Positions 33,601-45,290 of a stretch of 64,000 nucleotides of DNA are shown here, in pieces. The stretch is taken from positions 17,705,494 to 17,769,493 of the forward strand of contig NC_064040.1 of assembly GCF_932526225.1 (NCBI RefSeq). Direction: 5' to 3'. Origin of the DNA: Nematostella vectensis (Eukaryota > Cnidaria > Anthozoa > Actiniaria > Edwardsiidae). The notes below the pieces were generated by a model. That model searched no databases. It was not told the DNA's origin and was given only the letters and a program-made list of their open reading frames with translations. Position 1 is the stretch's first letter. Each line of letters starts with the position of its first letter. Made by a program: the position numbers and the translations under genes.

Positions 33601-36073
33601 TGTTGTTGCGATTTTTCCTTTGGTTGGTCATTGTAACGATATCCGGTTTATACAACTTCCGGTGACGTCACACATCATGTGCGCAGACACGCTTGTACGA
33701 GTTTCGTAGACTTGTAGTTGTTGTTCTTTGAGATAAAGAAGATAGTCGTCTGATATGTCTCGGTGTTCTTTCTTCGTTCTTCACCGTTCCTTCATCATTG
33801 CGCATGCGCGTTCAGAAACATTAAGGGACAGGACACCTCCTTTGACATTTTCGCTGATATACCCGAGCGCTGAGTTGATTTGATCATTGATAACCATTAG
33901 CAAGACCATTAGCACTTTCGCCTCGTTTGGTGGCTAAGCTCTCCGTGATGTGCTGAGTCGTTTTAGAATCAAAACGGCCTTCTCGGATTAACACGTCTAT
34001 TTCTCCTTCAACCAAGCATTTCTGGCCATTTATATGGCTCGCTGTTCTGCTAATTAATTTCTTATCCTGTTTACCTGTAGTGGTTTAGAAAAGTGCCATT
34101 GTGTGATATCGCTAATGCTTTTTCGATAGCTGGGGTGCTGAGTGTGATTGTTCTCCCATCACTAAGTATGTTCCATTCAAAGGTGACTTATAGCCTTCTA
34201 TTGTGTTGGCTGTGTTGTTGGTCAATGTTTTGAAAAGCATGATTTCAGTAAAAAAGACAGGTAATTCTATTACTAGTGTATGAGAACAAGAGAGCATAAG
34301 ATAAGAGAGGGACACTTTGGTATTACCCGCGCACCATGTCGATTCCAATCTGGCTATTTTTAGTAACCACCACCCCACTACTGCGCGTGAGGATTTGCTC
34401 CTTTTATTTTGTCCTACTCCCCCGCGGGTTGCGTGTTGCTGTTTTGCCAACTCGATAGGAATGAAAAGAGATCATGTAAAATAACTCGGCGAGGTCAAGT
34501 CAAGAAGAAAGAAAACACCGACGAGCGATAAAATGGCTGTGATACCGCGTTTGATTCAAATCTCGACTCCAGCTTGTAAAATATACTTAATAGTTAAATA
34601 AAATAAATGTCTAAATACAGCATCAAAGAAGTACAGTAATATCTCCCTCTCTATTTTCTCGCTATTAGAAATCAGATACTCCAGCTTGCTGGCTTTGATC
34701 GTCACAAAAATGCATTCCCTCGCTTCAAGGATAGTTTTATGAAATGTATTTTTCTTGGATTGCTTCTCAATTCACCTGAATATTAACAAAAATCAATATC
34801 ATAATATCTAATGTCTAACTTACGTTTGACCATTAGAAGAAAATGAATGTTGAGAAACCACGAAGAAGCAGCAAGTTACAGCGGAAGCGGTGTTTGAAGC
34901 AGGAGGTTTTCCGCTCTTGATTTTCTATGAAGTCTTTTTTTTTTAAACGTTTTCGAAATCTTGCAATCCTCGAAGTACTACATCCCCTTAATAAACCGCA
35001 ACTGCCTGTATCCTTGATGCTAGAATAAAATTTTCGATGGTATTTGTGCAAATAGGGCGGTTTCAAATCACAAAACAGCGGCAAACAACAAGATGTAAAT
35101 GCCAAAGCGCGGGGGTAGGGTGAGTAAAAATGCACACGCGCAGTGGTGGGGGTGGTGGTTACTAGAAATAACCAGATTGGGAATCAACATGGCGCGCGTG
35201 TAATAACAAAGTGTCCCCCTCTTATCTTATGCTCTCTTGAAGAGAACTATAATGTAAAATGATTTTATATGAAAAAAATTATGATAAAATGTTTTCTTAC
35301 AGTACTAGTAGCTTAAGAGTAGGGAAAGACGGAATGAATTTACTTGGGTGTGACACTTTATGTAGGTGGGTATAATTGATGAGAATTAGGAACGTCCATA
35401 GTGACGTATAACACTATACATTGATTGGATTCTTCTGATCCCAGCATATCAGCTTAATCACGAAGATTTAGCGCTTAGAGGCCGTGGTGGTAGCCTTTCT
35501 CTTCCCATAGCGTCTTCATAGCTTCCTCCACAGGCATCTCGAGTGTGTGTGTGTGTTTTACTTTTTAAGTATTTTTTTTTTGAATTGGGGTTCCTTTGGC
35601 GAGTTGGACTGGGAGTGGAAGCCGGAAGAGGGGAGGGGGACATTCTACCTCTTACCCAGGCCCCACTCTTTCTTGAACACGCCACAGGAAGCCCGAAATC
35701 GAAAAAATCCCAAATCACTCGAGACGCCTGCGGAACTAGGGTAGCGTCTTTATTAAGATAACATAAAATGCACTAACCGTGTGTTTTGGGATTTGGCAAC
35801 TCCTTCTCCTCACTAAGATACCCCCACTCTTCACCACTGCCATTGCTGTTTTCTGACGATAACGACACATTATCTTCTTTTCAGGACAAAGTTTTGATAG
35901 GGATCACGTGCTCAACGAACAATGCCCAGGGGTACATATACGACACGTGGCTCGACAGATCGACCAAACAACCTGTTCACAAGTGCCACTGTAAAGGAAA
36001 GTCAAGCAAGTTTGTTTCTGGTCTAAATATGTTCTGTTATATGTACTTTTGGCAATGTCCAAAAGTAAATTAA
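27607..36073 (+). CDS. Gene B: paralogous type II transmembrane collagen
   Basis: Six exons: 27607-27644, 27876-28420, 30568-30641, 30978-31133, 32027-32281, 35885-36073, giving 418 aa with consistent phases (2,1,0,0,0). Exon 1 ([12 protein letters not shown]) supplies the ATG, because exon 2 has no in-frame ATG. Exon 2 begins at a CAGCAG tandem acceptor. The tail has tyrosine motifs including YETI. The helix lies at about 156-179 ([20 protein letters not shown]), followed by GCAC. The stalk reads [18 protein letters not shown] and [18 protein letters not shown]. Exon 5 has 12 Gly-X-Y triplets, then LCQYVKKSS. Exon 6 has TCSTNN, KCHCKG, FCYM and WQCP. Exons 3-6 match gene A exons 2-5 one for one. 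Introns are 231, 2147, 336, 893 and 3603 nt. Exons 3-6 may also serve the membrane exons at 21850 and 24806. Confidence 0.86.
29411..29498. repeat. 22-bp tandem repeat, 4 copies
   Basis: Four copies of CGTGATCCGTATCACCCTCC plus CA, giving a CACGTG E-box at the internal junctions. It lies in gene B intron 2. Confidence 0.9.
29580..29905. repeat. Dispersed C-run repeat in gene B intron 2
   Basis: Starts at a poly-G run, then CACAAGGGCCAAAAGTCCAT, and ends with ATTTCGCACCCCCTCCCC and a poly-C run. It is related to 17800-18372 in the corresponding intron of gene A. Confidence 0.75.
30655..30848. repeat. AT-rich tandem repeat (ACATGTATATACATACC type)
   Basis: About eight imperfect units of roughly 23-25 bp containing ATAACATGTATATACA, starting just after the gene B exon 3 donor. 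Confidence 0.9.
31769..31963. mobile_element. 195-bp CACTA-ended MITE with ATA target duplication
   Basis: The ends are CACTACTGGAGAGACATCTG and, inverted, CACTAGAAGAGAGAGACCTG, followed on both sides by TGATTTT. ATA occurs immediately outside both ends (31766-31768 and 31964-31966), the 3 bp duplication typical of CACTA-type elements. It lies in gene B intron 4. Confidence 0.7.
33655..33670. promoter_or_regulatory. ETS/CRE composite motif
   Basis: ACTTCCGGTGACGTCA joins an ETS site (reverse CCGGAAGT) to a full CRE (TGACGTCA). It lies in the long last intron of gene B. It could be an enhancer, an internal promoter, or part of an old repeat. Confidence 0.4.
34287..35239. mobile_element. 953-bp element with about 110-bp terminal inverted repeats
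   Basis: The left end CAAGAGAGCATAAGATAAGA and about 110 following bases are repeated in inverse orientation up to 35239 (shared: GACACTTTG, ATTACnCGCGC, CCATGT, CAATCTGG, AGTAACCACCACC). The flanks share ATGAGAA / AAGAGAA, possibly a 7 bp duplication with one mismatch. There is no transposase frame, so it is non-autonomous. It lies in the last intron of gene B. Confidence 0.7.
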
Positions 36074-37140
36074 GTTATTTTGGTATGTCACGCCATAGTT
36101 AGAATTCTCAATGACTAGTGGTCTGTACAACAATGAAAAAATATCGTCGTTTTTGGACTCAAGACCAAGAAATTTTAATTCCTTTTAAACATCTTTTTAA
36201 ACTTAATTTTAAAACACAGTTCGTTACAGCTGTAACAATACATACCATGTAGCAGTGAACACTTTTGTGTGGTTATCATACACCATGAAGTAGTGAATAC
36301 TCTGATATTATTCAGATATTATTTTGTGCGACAAAGTCTAAATAACAAGAGTATTATTTTCACGCATTTGTATTTCTAGAAAGCGTGAAGATAAATACAC
36401 AGTGTGAATTTTGAGGCTTATTCAGAATGAAAAGAAAAAATATGTTTGATGACACTTTTATTTTTCAAACAACACCAAAGGCCAGCCCATCCTATCCATG
36501 ATGCATTGCAGTCGCCTCTATAAACTGATTTACATATGTTAACTTGATTAGGGCTTTCTATCTATCTATATTTACTCGATATTCATTATATTTTTAGACA
36601 GCAATTTTCAAAGCAGTCGAACATTTGTCAAACGTTTTTTTTATATTTTGTTCACCTATTATTCTCATAGTAGAAAATCTAATTAACATCGCAATCCCGA
36701 AGTGGATTATTTTAAGACTTCTTGCAGATGTAACCGGCAGCATTGCAATGCATTTTGAGAAGGATAATTTTCTCTGTTATCCCAGCAAAATACAGTATCA
36801 AAAAGAATCCATTTACATCTGTCAATTTAAGAAGCTATTACGATGGGAAGTGAAAAGCTTTGCTTTTAGAATGTTTTTTTTTTGTTTTTCGATATTTGTT
36901 TACCTTCTGTCTAGCAATGAGCAATGATAACAATAACAGAGATGTGGCTGACAAGGGCGCTTTGGAAAGTGAATGTGAATACTTTTGACAATGGTACCAT
37001 TACAGTACAGCGAGAAATTTTAAATTATCTTAGACATCGTATCAGTCAGCAAGTGATATGAAAGACGTTAAAACCGAAATAGTTATCTATTTCCTGAATA
37101 CTAAACGTATATTCAGTTAAAGTATTCAACATTAGATATC
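36074..37140. other. AT-rich spacer downstream of gene B
   Basis: No gene recognised. A 100-codon plus frame at 36625-36927 is Phe/Ile-rich and shows no family features. Confidence 0.4.
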
Positions 37141-37151
37141 TTGACCATATC

Positions 37152-37560
37152 AAATGCACTACTAGCAATCTCATTTATTGTATTCCTTGTAAGCTTTGCT
37201 GTATGATTTACATCGGGGAAGCCGGTTCGCATGCTCGGCACGCGTTATTGTAAACATCGCAACGATGGCTACAGAGCCCTCCTAGGTACAAACGAAAAAC
37301 TGTTCATTTCATAGACAATTACGATTTTTTTAGCCCCGCCCCGCCTATTGTTCCTTTGTCGGCTCGCGCGCGCGGCGCCGGCTTATTACCTATTGTTTGC
37401 ACACTAAACTATATAAATACCACTCTTCCATCCGATTCAGTTTCTTTTACTCCAACAAAGGGCTAGCGCTCGAAACGTCAGCGTAACTATTCTGTTTCAC
37501 AGAGGCTCAACATACCTTTTTAACCTTGTGCTGATTTATATCTTGACTACACCACGCCTA
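37152..37560 (+). pseudogene. Penelope-like element remnant (GIY-YIG fragment and terminal repeat)
   Basis: 37152-37250 reads SNLIYCIPCKLCCMIYIGEA, a GIY-YIG endonuclease start with its CxxCxxxYIGE pattern as in Penelope-like elements, then meets a stop at 37251. At 37452-37480, CAAAGGGCTAGCGCTCGAAA followed by CGTC matches the 3' half of a hammerhead ribozyme core: a GGGC/GCTC stem II, GAAA and the GTC cleavage triplet. The 5' CTGANGA box is degraded to CCAACAA. Penelope terminal repeats are known to carry such ribozymes, so this is a dead copy. Confidence 0.55.
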
Positions 37561-38561
<1,001 letters not shown>

Positions 38562-38679
38562 TAATAAAATAAAGATTGGGAGGCGTCATGTGTTGGCCAA
38601 TGTTTGATTTGTCGCGAAATGACCCCGTCACAACCCCCTAATTTGGGAACATTGCGACATGAACAATGTGGACCTAACA

Positions 38680-39215
38680 AAACGCACACACTACCATGCA
38701 TGTATGAACACCAACGCACTATGCATATTACCTATTGATAACAACATACACAAACTGCACACACATGCTCACTTTGCACCTAGAAACACGCACACCCTGT
38801 GCACATATCGACACTCATGCACTGCCAACAAAAAAGGCGCAGATAATAGCAGGTACAAACTGTGCACAACGAAGGGCATACACTGCATACATAAGACGAA
38901 CATTCTTCGCATATTATATGGGGTAAAAGACGACTACACACCTAATTGCGCGCAAAACTAAACAAAAACAGTGAACACTGTGCGTATGAAGACATGCGCA
39001 CCCTGCACACATTCGACTCACACACCGCGCAGATAAAGAACCCACACACAGCGCACAGAACGACACAAACACACTGCGCACATAACGCATACACTGCGCA
39101 CATAACGCACAAACTGCGCACATAACGTACACACTGCGCATATAATGTCAGGAACACACCGCGCATATAACGGCACTCACAAACTGCGCACATAACTTTA
39201 TGCACTCACTGCACA
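38680..39215. repeat. Degenerate ACACTGCGCACATAA-type minisatellite
   Basis: Many loosely spaced units of about 20 bp or its multiples around CACTGCGCACATAACGCA, cleanest at 39060-39210 and more diverged to the left. The Cys/Val-rich minus frames come from it. Confidence 0.8.
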
Positions 39216-39228
39216 CATAATAACCTGC

Positions 39229-39453
39229 TCACTTAAGTGACTTCCAATTTAGTGTAGTCAACAATAAGTAAACTGCGCCTTTAGTATAGTTTGTATACTC
39301 GTTGGTATAGTCGGATATGACGACCCTCACCAGGCTGTTGTAGGCTCCCTCTCTGACCTTGCGATGGCAGTTTGAAAGGTTCCTCCTAAGTAGCCCAAGC
39401 ATCCTGTTGACACGTTTTCTGATGTCCCTGACACCTGCCAAGTTTGGTTGCAA
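39229..39453 (-). pseudogene. LINE reverse transcriptase C-terminal fragment
   Basis: The minus strand reads INRKRV-type residues, then LGLLRRNLSNCHRKVRE and AYNSLVRVVI. This is the conserved thumb segment of CR1/L2-type LINEs (LGFLRRNL...VKE.AY..LVRP..EY). The match ends after about 45 residues. Confidence 0.7.
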
Positions 39454-40902
39454 TCGCCAAGAAAATATTAAATGAGTAAATACTTACAAGCCCTTTCTGA
39501 CTACGAGTCGCGGCGTAGTAAGTAGTCAGGCCATAGTAAACGAACGAAGCTCGAGACTCTGGTACCCAGGGTACTCTGGGAAAGGATGAATAAGAAAAGC
39601 TCCGGACTGAACTTTGCGGAACATAAAATTCACTGAACTTTGCAGTGCATAAAAAAAATAAAAAAAAAAATCTGTTTTTCAGCAATATCAAGCCTATCAA
39701 AGCAAGATGTGTCTTTGGCAAACAGCTAGAGGCAGTCTATAGTACATTTATTGCTTTTCTTGTGAACGACAGTAAAATAGCCAACAAAGCTACAAAAAGC
39801 TACTCAGCACAGTCCCAAAGGTGATCACAGAGGAATAACAATAATTCCCTTGTATTTGAACTGTTTTATTCCTGGTATTGTTATACTTGCCATTGAATTA
39901 TATTAGTCCTGATACCATCGTTTGAAGGCTATACAATTGTTTTTTTTTAAATTTTTCTCTTCTCATTCTTCTCATAGATATCGATAATATCATCGTTGGA
40001 TCCAGGGTAGTTTACGTGAGTTCCGGAACACACTCAAAGTTTTTCAGACCAAGTTATTTTGAACTTGAATGGCTTTTTTAAAAATACTCCGATCTCCCTA
40101 GAAACTATTGGCTTGTCTTTGGAAATCATTCAATCTCCTGTATTTTTGCTTTTTATTAAATTAAACACGTAAAAAGATGCCTTATCGTCGTTATTATTCT
40201 TATGCGACTTCACGGAGCGCCCTGGATCACGAGCTTTGGATTTGAGCTTCGATCACTTTTCGGGAACCTTCGGGAATCCGTCGGATAAGATCGGAAAATA
40301 TTGTGTCACCAATTTGCAAGCATAGGGGATGGGTGAGGTGTTATTATAGTTAGCACTGGAACACACTGAAAACCTCGCGCGATTGGCTGGAATTTTTTTC
40401 ATTGTGTTGGAACTCACTCAAAACCATTTTTGATTGACTAACTCACTTGGAAACCACCGCGGAAACTATCGACAAAAGTATAAAACGGTCTGTACCTCCC
40501 CTAACGGTCTTCTTTCGTTTGCTTTCACTAGAGTCAGAAGAATGCTGGATTTTTTTTTTTGCTTATTATCTAGAAAACTCCTGGACCAAGGACCAACCAC
40601 AGGCTTGCCATCTATAAGTACCATTTTTTCTCCTCCTGCTCAAAGACAGTTAGTCGGCAGCCATATTGAACATAGACCAGTGGCACCGGTTTGGATACCA
40701 GATATTTTTTGTAGAGCAAGTTGTTCCATGTACCACCTTCAACAAAATAAAACGTTTTATGCCTTTATGATAGCATGATTTTTGTTCTTTTTGGGGTAAT
40801 TTTCAGAAAATGCAGGAAATGGCATTTATAGAGCTTGAAATTTCAAATTTTATTGGGGGAGCATGCCCCCAAACCCTCCTAGTGTTGGGGTTTAAGTAGA
40901 AA
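39454..40902. other. Spacer with a palindromic repeat end
   Basis: Mostly unassigned. At about 40855-40900, GGGGGAGCATGCCCCC followed by AAACCCTCCTAG and later CTGAATCCACCCCTGG is a motif I associate with the ends of widespread marine invertebrate repeats. No gene seen. Confidence 0.4.
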
Positions 40903-41660
40903 CTACTCACTCAAAAACCTGAATCCACCCCTGGATATACCTATGTCTTCTGGGCGTTTAACGACCACTTGGGTCTCAAACTCGTTGAACCTGTTTTGTA
41001 AATCGAGTATCTTGTCACGGGCATACTGGGGGAGGCGTCCCTTTCGTTGGGGAGGCTCGACTGGTCCCATGTTAACTGGCTTCGAAGGGACCCACTTCAC
41101 CGTTTTACCCTTCTATATTTGGGGTAAACACTTGGTCGTATTCTTGGTGGAGGGTATTTAACTTAGCTCTCATACTTGGGGATAATGTTCGGATCCAGAG
41201 AAACGTTTGTTGAATACAACCTGTCTGTAGGGATAGTGCGAGTTGGACTATTGTGCCGTTCGGTGACTCAAACACCCGGCGCACTTGACAGAAATGCTCG
41301 TTGCGCTTGAGTGAGCGCGGTTCCGAGGTGAGGATTAGGATGCGTATCTTTCCAGCTATGCTTGTGACGATGCCAGGCGGTGGCCACATTGTAGATAGCT
41401 TTACTTGACGGGTGCTGGGCGCGTCCATTCGGGACTCAAGGGAGTACTCGGCATCTGCAGGTTAGTCGTCGGGGATTGTAACCTTCAGATATTCTCCTGA
41501 CCAATCTGTCGTGCAGGTGCACGCAGGACCACTGCCCGCCGTGCTGTAGTAGAGGTGCTGGTCGCGTGGGGACTCCATAGGTGTACACGGTATTGTCTCC
41601 AACTATAGCCTGTCGTTTTGCAGGGCGCACCACTACGTCATTCTTCTCCATAAATGGCAT
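40903..41660 (-). pseudogene. Gypsy-type pol fragment (before and at the RT start)
   Basis: Three minus-strand open pieces follow each other in different frames: 41660-41436 (NDVVVRPAKRQAIVGDN), 41428-41105 (ends SMRAKLNTLHQEYDQVF) and 41100-40903 (VNMGPVEPPQRKGRLPQYAR, then VVKRPEDIG). This order is that of the linker and RT N-terminus of a gypsy-type polyprotein. The catalytic RT core that should lie at lower coordinates is absent. It is truncated and frameshifted. Confidence 0.75.
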
Positions 41661-42144
41661 GGCTGATGCTAGTACCTCTACATCTAGAACTTCTACGACG
41701 AGGTTATGTCAGATAATAACCGTAGTAGGCACAACTCCATTACGTAACCCTTTTATAGTACTAAGCTCTAACCGGAAGTTAAACACCGAATGTTTAAATA
41801 TGATCTAAGGATTGCTGTGTTGCTTAAGCACAGAAAGACCACTAAAAGTACGGATGATTCATCATCCAACCATCAGAAAATCGAGTGACACAGAAGTCCC
41901 TCCAACAACTCATAAATGCTTTCCAGCATTCTCGAGTTAAAAAAGGAAATCTATTTAAACTTCATTGAATATTCATAATCCCTAGGGATTACGTCATTGG
42001 CATTATATAAGGCCGAACTAATTATGAATAGGCCTCTTCGTTATGTCGAAGATAAGAGTGCGCGCGCCCATTTCGTTATGTCGATATGTCGCTGGTGTGC
42101 ACTAGGTATTAGAGGAGATGAAAAAGAAATAAAATAGGGCATCG
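41661..42144. other. Spacer or 5' end of the DIRS-like element
   Basis: Has a TATATAAGG motif near 42004 and a repeated TTCGTTATGTCGA (about 42030-42090). It could be the 5' terminal region of the next element. Confidence 0.35.
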
Positions 42145-42512
42145 TTGCAGCTGCTCATTTCAACCCCACAGCCTCTGTTTGACCCATATACTGCAATAGC
42201 AGCTCTAGAGCAGCTGGTTGACTTTTCGAAGGAATTTGGGGATGAAAGAGCAAACCGCTTCAGAATTGTCCTCCAACAGTGCCACCCTTTGATTCAGAGT
42301 CCGGCCCTTCAATCCGCCCTAATCAAGTTAGTGGATGTTAAAGAGGAAGCAGAGGTTTCCAAGGTGGTTGAGAAGGCATTAGAAAGTACTTTTTTACTGC
42401 AAGCACATCCGAAGTTTGCTGGCAGGATGCTGGTCCAAGAGACAACAGAGGAAATGCTTTAACTATGGCCAACCTGGTCACTTTGCCAGAAATTGTAATA
42501 AGAAAGGCTGAC
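42145..42512 (+). pseudogene. Gag-like region of a DIRS-like retroelement
   Basis: 42145-42462 is open for 105 codons (FDPYTAIAALEQLVDFSKEF ...). A frame change then leads to CFNYGQPGHFARNC at 42455-42495. This is a CCHC zinc knuckle in which the second Cys has become Tyr. A stop follows. It lies upstream of the RT and recombinase pieces on the same strand. Confidence 0.6.
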
Positions 42513-42823
42513 TGTACTGTACTTGTAAACGGATAAGATTGTTAATGTATTGACTAACGGAATTGCATATTAAAAATTAGCATTATCAAAATGCATTCTG
42601 GTTTATTGGTCTTGCAACCCCGTATTTTTTTTTGTATATAGATAGATAGATAGATAGATTGATAGATAGATAGACTTTTATTAGGGGTAACACGTAATAT
42701 CTAAACAGATAATTTACACGTGGCCCTATATCCTGGGAGGCCGGGAGTTGGCACCTCAAGCGTTTTGTACTTTGTTTTGTCCTTTGTTGCTATCAAAGCA
42801 GTTATTGTCATCTTTTTGAACCC

Positions 42824-43150
42824 ATGTTCCGATCGGACTATTTGTCCTTTGGAAGTGAATTATTAGAGTGGGTAAAACTGGATGGGAGCCCGAGTTCAGA
42901 AGAGGTGATAACTTTAGCGCGCCTATTGGAAGACGTAGACAATGTTATAGCAGGGGAACATCCTATTCTTAATAGCCTGTCCGTGAGTGACCCAAAGTCA
43001 TTCAAAGCGGGTGGGGTACACAGTAACAAAGAGTTAAGGCAGATTTTCTCGAAGGGCTACAAAAGAAAGAGTGCAATAAATGAATGGATTTCTAACGGAG
43101 TGAATGTTGATTCCTTTCTTTTAAAGGATCGTTTAAAGACAAAAATATGA
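42824..43150 (+). pseudogene. Unassigned open region inside the DIRS-like element
   Basis: 108 codons with ordinary composition (SSEEVITLARLLEDVDNVIA) between the gag-like and RT parts. It is probably part of the same element's coding region. A short (GATA)n tract precedes it at about 42640-42675. I cannot assign a domain. Confidence 0.4.
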
Positions 43151-43159
43151 CTGTGCAAC

Positions 43160-43690
43160 CCCACCACCGAAGAGATACAAGAACCACCCATCGTGTAAAG
43201 GGTTTACGGAGTTTATATCTAACACACTTAGGGAGAGGGTAGCGACAGGGGCAGTAAAGCTCTGGCGGAGAATTGGGGAGGTGGAAGCCCCATACATTGT
43301 ATTACCCATTACTATCGAGCCCTCAAAGCCAAGACTATGTGTAGACGCTCGCTATCCCAACTTAAGGATGAGGGAATCTCCTCCTGTTTTGTTATTGAGT
43401 GGGACGGTTACTGATGTGTGCCATACTCTCCCTTTTGGTTGGAAAACTCCCCTTACGTGTATCAGACCTTGGATCTTGTGGCAACCAGTTTCTTTAGGAG
43501 GAAAGGAATTGCATGTTCGTTGTACATCGATGATCGCCTGAATGGGGAGGTCTTCGCAGAAAAGGGACTTTGGTCGCGACCAATGGCTCAAATAAAACTC
43601 CAATTTAGCTACAAGGCAGCCGCAGTCGCCTTATATGTGGTTGTAAGAATTTTAACGCATTTGGGGGTTTTACCTGGGACTTAAGAAGTG
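43160..43690 (+). pseudogene. DIRS-like reverse transcriptase with internal deletion
   Basis: The N-terminal part reads YIVLPITIEPSKPRLCVDAR. After about 43410 it jumps to CHTLPFGWK...SPYVYQT and CSLYIDDRLNGEVF (the active-site IDD). The palm segment with the first catalytic Asp, normally between these two blocks, is missing, and the frame changes. The element is therefore dead. The block order and the CSLYIDDRLNGE signature resemble cnidarian DIRS-type elements. Confidence 0.7.
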
Positions 43691-44049
43691 CGTCTTGGTT
43701 CCTGTACAGTGCTTTCTTTTCCTGGGACTATAGATAGACTCAACAGTGCAAGCATTCGCTATTGTTGTTGCCGTATGTTGCCCGTAGTGCCAGTACCCAA
43801 ATGACGAATTCTTTTGTTTCTGTCTGAGGTGTGGGTATAGGCGTGTGACCGTTCCTGTCCGCACAACTGCTCGGCGGCGGTTGTGAACCAAAACGCGGGC
43901 GTGGAGAAAGAGCTGGCAGCTTTTTTGGCTTCATTGAGTTCTCCAGGACATTATTTCAGCGTCAGCCTCAGATGGTAAATCTATAATATATCATAATAAA
44001 TGCCCTTGTTTCGGGAAGAAAAAGAAGTCCACATGTGATTGTTCTAGAA

Positions 44050-44643
44050 GGTTAGCGTTTGGGACAGTGGACGCATTGATTGAAAAATTTCGCTTTTTAT
44101 TTCCAGCTGCCGGAAGGGGAAGTGATGCCTCCCCAATCCCTGATTATGGTAATCCCGCTGCAGCGAGGGAAGTAAAGGAATATTTATCAGCAGTTAGGCG
44201 GAAACAACTACAAGCGAGGATTGTTCCATCTCAAGCAGAACCGTTTTTCCTTGCCGATCTGAGCGCTATATCCGATATGATCGCAGGAAAGCTAAACAAA
44301 GAAGGCCTATCTCCAAGCCAGATATACGTGCTAGCTAGAGACCAAGCATTCTTTAAGACTGTTTTCTGCGGACGTAGAGCGGGGGACCTTGGGAAAGTTA
44401 AAACAAAGGGAAATATATACTTCAAAGTTCCAAGGAGAGATGGTTTACTTTTCAATTGCGTGTTGACGAAGAGTCTGAGGGATGGGACAAACCTGTTCTC
44501 CTTAAAGCGTTATGAGAATGATATTACCATTTGCCCGGTAACATGGATAGAAGTCTAAGAGTGGCTAAACTTCTTGGAGTTCAGATCGGAACAGGCTACC
44601 TGTTTCGTCCTATGACCCCATCGGGTGGTCTGTCTGTCGTTTA
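44050..44643 (+). pseudogene. Tyrosine recombinase of the DIRS-like element
   Basis: 44067-44558 encodes an N-terminal helical region, then DQAFFKTVFCGRRAGDLGKV, with the box-A Arg of tyrosine recombinases in RAGDLG, and later TICPVTWIEV. The frame stops at 44558, but the match continues one frame over (RVAKLLGVQIGTGYLFRP) to about 44643. The C-terminal catalytic His/Tyr boxes are not seen. A YR recombinase instead of a DDE integrase is what points to the DIRS order. Confidence 0.7.
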
Positions 44644-45290
44644 ACTCATCTGCAGCTCAGAGCCGTCTGACCTAATATGCCAGTCAGTTACCACAGGTGT
44701 TAGGGGACCGAAGAGTTTATAAACCTTTTCGATTTTGATTTCATAGGTTTGGGAGTCGGTTTTGGTGATGAGTATTTTATCCTTATCGTTGTATTAATTT
44801 TATTTGTAGTAGTTAATAGTGAAAGTCATACATAAGTGATTTGCTGAGGTCTACAATACACATCCCCCCATATTCAACAAAAAATAGTTAATACAGATAA
44901 TAATACTAAGTTAAAAATAATTATAAAATGCGCTTTACAAAATATATTCGTGTTATATATAGATCTCTACATTCAAAACACTATTCAGGCCATCGGTAAA
45001 ATTTTTTAAGTTTAATAGATAAAGTATTATCAGAAGATACAATCGTTATACTTATGTTTATCCGAATAATATTTTCACATCACCCAATCAAAGTTTAGAA
45101 AATCGCTTGAATTTCCAAAATAATATTTGGTTTGATTTCAAAGCTATTAAATTGTATAATTTGTATAATTGATTGTAAAGGACAAAAATAAAAATGCTCT
45201 TCATGAGTTATACGATAGCTTTCAGCTATCAAGAATAGTCTTCATATACCGCATCATATCTAAATTTCTGTTTTTTTTTTCAAGTGGCGC
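44644..45290. other. AT-rich spacer
   Basis: No gene or clear repeat recognised. It may include the 3' end of the DIRS-like element. Confidence 0.35.
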
